Shown here: positions 18,840 to 23,138 of the stretch, in pieces
Position numbering within the stretch: the stretch's first letter is position 1
Layout of the letters: each line of letters starts with the position of its first letter
Origin: Chara braunii
Taxonomy: Eukaryota; Streptophyta; Charophyceae; Charales; Characeae
Assembly (NCBI GenBank): GCA_003427395.1
Contig: BFEA01000750.1
Location: 292,757-315,894 of the forward strand
Direction: 5' to 3'
Length of the DNA: 23,138 nucleotides
Position numbers and translations under genes: made by a program
The notes under the pieces: generated by a model
Databases searched by the model: none
Told to the model about the DNA's origin: nothing
What the model saw: only the letters and a program-made list of their open reading frames with translations

Positions 18840-18968
18840 GCCCGAGGAATCCCCGAGGAATCCCTAAGGAAATGTTTTCATGGTTTTTTTCAATTTCGTC
18901 CCCGAGAATAAGTGGAACGATGAATTCCTCGGGGGATTTACGCGCCCGAGGAGTGTCGAACAAGCCCC
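18840..18968 (-). repeat. Harbinger right terminal inverted repeat
   Basis: Reading inward on the minus strand: GGGGCTTGTTCGACACTCCT, then CGGGCGCG, CCCCCGAGGAATTC, ATCGTTCCACTTATTCTCGG and repeated ATTCCTCGG words. It mirrors the left end. Its outer base at 18968 is the last C before the right 107-bp repeat. Confidence 0.8.
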
Positions 18969-19075
18969 ATATCCTTAAACCACCACTACCTTTCACAGGC
19001 AAACTTGAACCCCCCTAAGAATGTGGTATAACCTATACTGCATTCTTCAGAGGCCAGGTGCCAACTGACCAAAAT
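18969..19075 (+). repeat. 107-bp direct repeat, right copy
   Basis: Same length as the left copy and 100 of 107 positions identical. It starts directly after the Harbinger terminal CCCC. The 14-bp hairpin is kept: the one change inside it turns a G-C pair into a second G-T wobble, so pairing survives. Confidence 0.9.
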
Positions 19076-19215
19076 GGATGGTGCGCCATCCAAAACCTGA
19101 AAAAAAAGCATACTTGCGGCGCATCACGTGCACATGAGTTGTGCACGTGCGGCGGATATCACATGCGCACGCATGTGCTGCGGCGCATCACTTTTTGGGG
19201 AAAAAAAATGAAAAT
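19076..19215. repeat. Second cluster of perfect hairpins
   Basis: GGATGG/CCATCC (19076-19091), CACGTGCACA/TGTGCACGTG (19125-19149, 5-base loop) and CACATGCG/CGCATGTG (19160-19177, 2-base loop) follow one another. The word TGCGGCGCATCAC occurs at both edges (about 19115 and 19178). Confidence 0.85.
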
Positions 19216-19770
19216 TCTGAAAGGACAGGGTGGGGTGGCCAAACGTCCCCCTCGCTTCTAAAAATCAAACTGCAAGAGGGAAAAAAGTTGGGGCCACGTC
19301 ACACCCCAAAACTGTGTGTGCATGTGTGTGCGTGTAGATGTGCATGTCCTAATTGTGTCCAGTCCTAGTCTACCAGAGTGTCCCGGGACCACTTGCCCGG
19401 CCGGGCTAAAAACAAATAAAAGAAAAAAAAGAAAAAATTGAAAATTGAAAAATGTTTTTCAACTTTATTTTTTTAATTTTTATTTAAAATTTGGTAAAGA
19501 AGTTCGATGTGACCCTGAGGCAAAAGTTGTTCAGTTTATTTTTCTGCATGACATAGTGTTTTTTTTTTTTTTTTGCTGGGACCTTTTTTGGCCTTTGCAC
19601 GGCCGGGCCACCCGTGAAAACAGGATGGCCCGGGTGGCCCGGCTGGTAGCCTAGGTCCAGTCTCTTTTCCGAAGGGCCCCTACAGCGAATCCACAAGGAT
19701 CCATCGTAAAGCAGAGGTAGGCGTTAGCCTTTAGGCTTCCAGTTCTGCATGAGTGGGCCGATAATATATA
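19216..19770. other. Gene-free AT/T-rich stretch with a 13-bp hairpin
   Basis: Nothing coding is supported. The region has GTGTG-rich sequence, A- and T-rich runs (T16 at about 19559) and the hairpin GCCGGGCCACCCG/CGGGTGGCCCGGC (19602-19643, 16-base loop). TTGCCCGGCCGGGC near 19392 is related to the same GCCGGGC word. Confidence 0.6.
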
Positions 19771-19840
19771 GTCTGGATTCGAATTCAGGTCTGTGTATCA
19801 GCCAGCGGTTATGGGTCACTAACTCAGCTAGGTCCTGTTG
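19771..19840 (-). mobile_element. tRNA-derived SINE head, inverted copy
   Basis: On the minus strand: A box TAGCTGAGTTAG (19819-19830), the word CCCATAACC in the anticodon-loop position, then CACAGACCTG and B box GAATTCGAATCC (19775-19786). It matches the + strand copy at 20041-20103 across the whole tRNA-like head, then diverges past the B box. The CAT in the loop hints at a tRNA-Met-like source; the stems do not close fully, so it is not a tRNA gene. Confidence 0.7.
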
Positions 19841-20040
19841 CTATCTGCACGTGATTCTCTGTTTTTCCTTTTCCTTTTCTTAGGAATATATGCAGTGGCC
19901 CGAAGGGCCTTTACTCACCACATGCATAAAAGGCAAAACATATGGCGGCATATGGTTCCATGTTCTAGCAGAAGATTCATTCTAATTTTGCACATTTGGT
20001 GAGTGGTGCACCCAACCCCTGAGAATTACGTGCAGAGACC

Positions 20041-20103
20041 AACAGGGCCTAGCTAAGTGAGCAACCCATAACTGCTGAAACACAGACCTGAATTTGAATC
20101 CAG
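20041..20103 (+). mobile_element. tRNA-derived SINE head
   Basis: A box TAGCTAAGTGAG (20050-20061), CCCATAACTGCTG, then CACAGACCTG and B-box-like GAATTTGAATCC (20090-20101). It forms an inverted pair with 19771-19840 and is also similar to 9225-9290, so at least three diverged heads of one SINE family lie in the window. The 3' part runs into CCGCCAGCTCCTGCTC with no clear tail. Confidence 0.7.
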
Positions 20104-20237
20104 AGTATTCCGCCAGCTCCTGCTCTACTTCATACTCAACGCCTGCCTCAGTTTGATGGAGGGTCTATGCTAATTTGCTGCGAGGACCCTCCAGATTACC
20201 TGCGGGGGCCGTCTGATGTGTGTGAAAGGGGTCCTTT

Positions 20238-20238
<1 letters not shown>

Positions 20239-20313
<75 letters not shown>

Positions 20314-20376
20314 CTGTATACACACAACCCCACCCCTAAAAAATAATAATAAAAAATAATAATAATAAAAATAAAT
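20239..20376. repeat. (CT)36 and AT-rich microsatellites
   Basis: About 36 CT units (20239-20310) are followed by CCCCTGTATACACACAACCC and an AT-rich run of AATAAT words (about 20338-20376). Confidence 0.95.
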
Positions 20377-20379
20377 TGA

Positions 20380-21540
20380 GCGCATCCGCCGCATCACTAA
20401 TTTGCGCATGGGCACTCGCACCGCACGGCGCACTGCAAGTATGAAAAAAGGTCACGCTGGCGCTTCAGCAAAGCTGGGCGCACAGTCCATTTCCGCCTCG
20501 GCAAAAAGAGGCTCATAGAGTTGTACGTAGCGGTGGTTTAGAAAAGTAACCCAAAAGACAGATGCAATGGAACTGGGGGAGGGTTCTTTTTGTTTTCCGT
20601 GGATCTCTTGTGGCTCCATCTGAACAGTCACTCCTGTCCACTGTTGAACTCCGGAGCCTCCTCCCCTCCTCCTCCTCCTCCTCCTCCTCCACCTCCATGT
20701 CTGTTCGTTCTCTTATTCAGACTGCTGTTCTCACAAATCCCCCACATTCTCCCCCTCCCCCAGCTCTCTGCCTGCTCAATTATGATCCGGATATCCTGCA
20801 TCACTTGCTTTTCGACCTACTCTCCTCCTGCTCTTGCAATGTCTCCCTGACTGAGACTGAAGACCTTCCATTCCCATCCTCGTCCTGCCCTCCTCCGACC
20901 TGACATCATCTCGTCCTGCTGCCAAACACCGAGCATCCCACACCCTCCTCCTCGATATCTCCTTCTCTCCTCCCCGATCCCTTCTCGTCCTCGACCCCTG
21001 TCTGTTTGTCACCGCCTCCTTTTCCTCCTCCTCCACATATACGATGTATGACAGCGAACTCCCCCATCTCCAGCTCCTCTTTGCCCTCTCCTACTCCATT
21101 CTGACACCTCCTCCTCCTCCCATCCAGCATCAACTCCCTACTGCCCCCAGCTTATTCAACATCTTGTTTTCTCTTGCCTTTGCCTCCTCCAAGCCCACCA
21201 GCCTACTGTGATCTGACATTTAACTTCCATGCCTCCACCTCCCTCACAGATATCGTCCTCCACTCTGATGCCTCCTGCCCCTTCCCCACGGATGGATAGT
21301 ACGACCCACCTTGACGTTCTGCCTCCCCCATCCCTACTACGTGATTGCTTATGTGACCAATCTCAACACTACCCTCGTGACCCCTTTGGAAGATTGCATA
21401 TTGCGCAACCCCTCCCCTCACTCAGCCCTGGAAATCATTTGTACCTTCCTTCTTCTCCCTTTCCCCCTTCCCTCTTTGCATGCTAAACATCTTAGCAACC
21501 GCCCCTGATTCTTTCCCTCCCCCTCTCTTGCATGAATACG
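20380..21540 (+). other. Pyrimidine-rich region with coding-like open frames
   Basis: The + strand is rich in CCTCCT words. One frame from 20562 reads through LLNYDPDILHHLLFDLLSSC and ends at 20903. A second, from 20861 to 21211, is open for about 116 codons (RASHTLLLDISFSPPRSLLV, then YDSELPHLQLLFALSYSIL) without a Met. The two overlap and could be one frame with a shift. The aliphatic pattern looks more protein-like than the CCT repeats require, but I recognise no family and C/T-rich DNA readily stays open. A broken or intron-containing host gene is possible; low confidence. Confidence 0.25.
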
Positions 21541-21969
21541 CTTTTTTTTTTTTTTAACGCACAGAGGCCCCATCTATTCTGGGGGGCGGCAGTCCGGGTG
21601 CTTATTACCGGCAAGCATGAAACAACAAAGTTTTTTTGAGAAAGGGGGGAGAAGAGACGAGGGGATAAAGCCTTACCCTTGAGGTTCGAGAAACCGTTCA
21701 AGGGGGGTACTGCTAGGACCATCGCACACCTCAAACCCCAATCCTCGCCAGGGACTTCTCTGCTAGCCGGGAAACACGCCGCAGTACCCAACTTCCCTCC
21801 TATGTGCAAAGCATCTTCCAACATCCTCTTCCCTTCCCATCAACCCTTATCTTCGCCCTTCTTTGCCTGTTTCTCCCCACCCCTCCCTTCTCCTCCTCCG
21901 CCTCTGCCAGTGAACCCCCTCGGCACCAGGCACTTACGCAGGGAGGTTTGAAAGTGTAACATTCTCATT
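21541..21969. other. Gene-free stretch beginning with a T14 run
   Basis: A T-run at 21541-21554 would be a poly(A) tail on the minus strand, perhaps of a retroposed sequence covering about 21555-21770. I could not find a target duplication. The stretch CCTTGAGGTTCGAGAAACCG with TTCAAGG (about 21678-21704) contains a B-box-like GGTTCGAGAA but no matching A box. No coding frame is supported. Confidence 0.4.
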
Positions 21970-21984
21970 TTCTCTCCCAATGGA
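21970..21984 (+). repeat. 15-bp target-site duplication, left
   Basis: TTCTCTCCCAATGGA ends on the base before the first G of U6. The identical 15 bases recur at 22105-22119, just after the A-rich tail. Confidence 0.92.
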
Positions 21985-22083
21985 GTCCTTCGGGACATCT
22001 GTTAAAATTGGAACGATACAGAGAAGATAAGCATGGCCCCTGCGCAAGGATGACACGCATAAATCGAGAAATGGTCCAAATTT
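21985..22083 (+). pseudogene. U6: U6 snRNA retropseudogene, full length
   Basis: The 99 bases follow spliceosomal U6 from GTCCTTCGGGAC through the ACAGAGA box, GCATGGCCCCTGCGCAAGG and ACACGCATAAATCGAG to GGTCCAAATTT. The 5' hairpin has lost one C and one G on opposite arms, so it still pairs. Other differences are CTGTTAAAA for the usual CCGATAAAA, and GATAAGC for GATTAGC. An A-rich tail (22084-22104) and flanking 15-bp duplications show it was reverse-transcribed and inserted, like LINE-mobilised snRNA copies. No plant-type upstream sequence element or TATA box is visible upstream, so it is probably not transcribed. Confidence 0.93.
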
Positions 22084-22119
22084 AAAAATAAAAAAAATAA
22101 AAAATTCTCTCCCAATGGA
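22084..22119 (+). repeat. A-rich tail and right 15-bp target duplication
   Basis: AAAAATAAAAAAAATAAAAA-type sequence follows U6, then TTCTCTCCCAATGGA (22105-22119) repeats the bases before U6. Confidence 0.9.
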
Positions 22120-22625
22120 CACATTGCCAGCTATACCGTGTTCACCCATGGAAAGTGATGAGGTGGAGCAAATGGATGTTGAATCTTTACATTCACTCTA
22201 GGACCACCCATCGAGGAGCACCATGGATAATCGAAGACATGTTCTTGTGTGGATAGTCCAACAACCATCTTGGAATTACGGCCAGGCTTCCTCATTCTTA
22301 TATCGTGTTGAGTGAGGCTCAACCTGTGCTAAAAATAAACTACGGAGGTGTTGGATATAGAGTCTCTGCTGAGAAGCTGCAACTTGCAAGTGATCAGATC
22401 TCTCTCGTTCGGTAACTTGATGCGGTTCCCAACTTAGAGCAGAAGATGAAAATTTATCGCGAAATCGTCCTAACTCCCATTAGGGGAGACTTTGATGGTG
22501 TGACAACGTGTTAAGACACACCGCTGCGACGCCAGATTTTTTGGAATCATTTGAAGTATAGGGAATCACGGAGTTCATGGCATGCATTGTGCCAGATGAA
22601 GAATTTATCGTGAGATCGTAATTTG
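22115..22625 (+). pseudogene. Decayed coding sequence, unidentified
   Basis: A Met at 22115 opens MDTLPAIPCSPMESDEVEQM and continues DVESLHSL to a TAG at 22199-22201. In another phase the sequence reads APWIIEDMFLCG, a TAG, then SNNHLGITARLPHSYIVLSE, AQPVLKINYGGVGYRVSAEK and LQLASDQISLVR. A TAA at 22413 follows, then LDAVPNLEQKMKIYREIVLT and PIRGDFDG to 22514. The first phase resumes with HTAATPDFLESFEV and FMACIVPDEEFIVRS. The pattern is protein-like and interrupted by stops and at least two shifts, as in a pseudogene, though introns could explain part of it. No family recognised. The U6 copy lies immediately upstream and duplicated the ATGGA at its start. Confidence 0.4.
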
Positions 22626-23038
22626 TTGTCGATACCAATCTGTGGTAGGTGCTCAAGCGTGGACTACTATGAAGTCAACCAGTATGCAGAATCCTGCTCA
22701 CCCTCAGAGGACCATAAAGAAATCGGGCAGCGGAATCTAATGTTGCCAGCCCATTCTGTGTCATGATGGCCATGGGATCAATTGCGCATGCTCCTTGGCA
22801 CTGCACCTATGTTTACCTGCTTAAGTGGCTTGCAAAGCTGTTGAGGTAGACGTGTGTGAGAAAGTTGTGCTGACCAATTCGACAGGAGAGCTAAGTACTG
22901 AACAGTAGGACTGTCAAACTAGATGCATTTAGGAAGCATCATGTGAAGTCTTCATTGAACGTCAGGCATTCTTACCTCCATGGGTGCCCTTACCTCATTG
23001 CCCCCAGCTTGGAATGAGTCCTCTGTGCATGCCATTGT

Positions 23039-23041
<3 letters not shown>
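22626..23041. other. Gene-free stretch
   Basis: No supported open frame or structured element seen. Composition is about even and complexity is high, so it could be further decayed coding or intron sequence continuing from the pseudogene at 22115-22625. Confidence 0.4.
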
Positions 23042-23090
<49 letters not shown>

Positions 23091-23102
23091 TGTGTGTGTG
23101 TG

Positions 23103-23137
<35 letters not shown>

Positions 23138-23138
23138 G
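23042..23138. repeat. (GA)n and (TG)n microsatellites
   Basis: About 23 GA units (23042-23087) are followed by AATT and a TG repeat that runs to the end of the window with one TTT interruption. Confidence 0.95.

Larger units (their letters stand above)
10929..18968. mobile_element. PIF/Harbinger DNA transposon, non-autonomous relic
   Basis: The two ends are inverted copies of each other: GTTCGACACTCCTC starts at 10930, and its reverse complement ends at 18961. The right end continues outward as CAAGCCCC, that is GGGGCTTG reading inward, resembling the GGGG-type start of PIF/Harbinger ends. Inside are a DDE transposase (11516-12879, +), a Myb/trihelix-like protein (16622-18096, -) and a third frame (13719-15008, -). 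Every gene is broken, so it cannot move by itself. Canonical members make a 3-bp target duplication; here 107-bp direct repeats abut both ends. Confidence 0.85.

Noticed and set aside
18493-19002. Minus-strand frame of 169 codons
   Set aside because: It reads through the Harbinger right terminal repeat and into the 107-bp repeat, so it is structural DNA and not a gene.
10822-19075. The 107-bp repeats as LTRs of a retrotransposon
   Set aside because: They are too short, lack TG...CA ends, and enclose a DDE DNA transposon with inverted repeats and no reverse transcriptase.
20776-20810. F-box-like PDILHHLLFDLLS
   Set aside because: Only the helix start resembles an F-box; there are no further F-box residues and the surroundings are C/T-rich low-complexity DNA.
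21678-21704. B-box-like GGTTCGAGAA as another SINE
   Set aside because: There is no A box at the correct distance on either strand, and the word is part of an imperfect palindrome.

Overview
This is eukaryotic nuclear DNA made almost wholly of decayed mobile elements and repeats; I see no intact host gene. The U6 snRNA sequence, hAT (DUF659-like) and PIF/Harbinger transposases, tRNA-derived SINEs and long C, CT, GA and TG tracts fit a green-lineage genome. The repetitive, fairly GC-rich character suggests a charophyte alga such as Chara, but that is inference and no orthologous host gene confirms it.

Layout. 1-450: GGAAC/TCCGG-rich repeats and an AT-rich tandem repeat. 452-5253 (minus): one decayed hAT transposase with a long low-complexity C-terminal tail whose last part is tandemly duplicated. 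5254-7250: gene-free DNA of different character. 7361-7835: a 54-bp minisatellite. 7860-9420: a very dense run of short perfect hairpins holding a convincing hammerhead-ribozyme core (8873-8923). 9184-9735: three tRNA-like SINE heads and a 5'-truncated U6 fragment. 9800-10821: gene-free, with a C27 tract.

10929-18968: an 8-kb PIF/Harbinger element with inverted terminal repeats. It carries a broken DDE transposase (+), a broken Myb/trihelix-like partner (-), and between them a third broken minus-strand reading frame, which is not part of the usual two-gene Harbinger plan. The element is bracketed exactly by two 107-bp direct repeats (10822-10928 and 18969-19075, about 93% identical), far longer than the 3-bp target duplication known for this superfamily.

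19076-23138: more hairpins, two related SINE heads in inverted orientation, a (CT)36 tract, a pyrimidine-rich region with open frames, and a full-length U6 snRNA retrocopy (21985-22083) with an A-rich tail and a perfect 15-bp target-site duplication. The U6 copy sits at the start of a decayed, unidentified coding sequence (22115-22625). GA and TG microsatellites close the window.

Nothing forms a working pathway. The biology is the transposition machinery (hAT; Harbinger transposase plus Myb-like partner), reverse-transcription products (SINEs, U6 copies), and a process that appears to manufacture short perfect inverted repeats. The ribozyme core and the hairpin run are the most unusual content.
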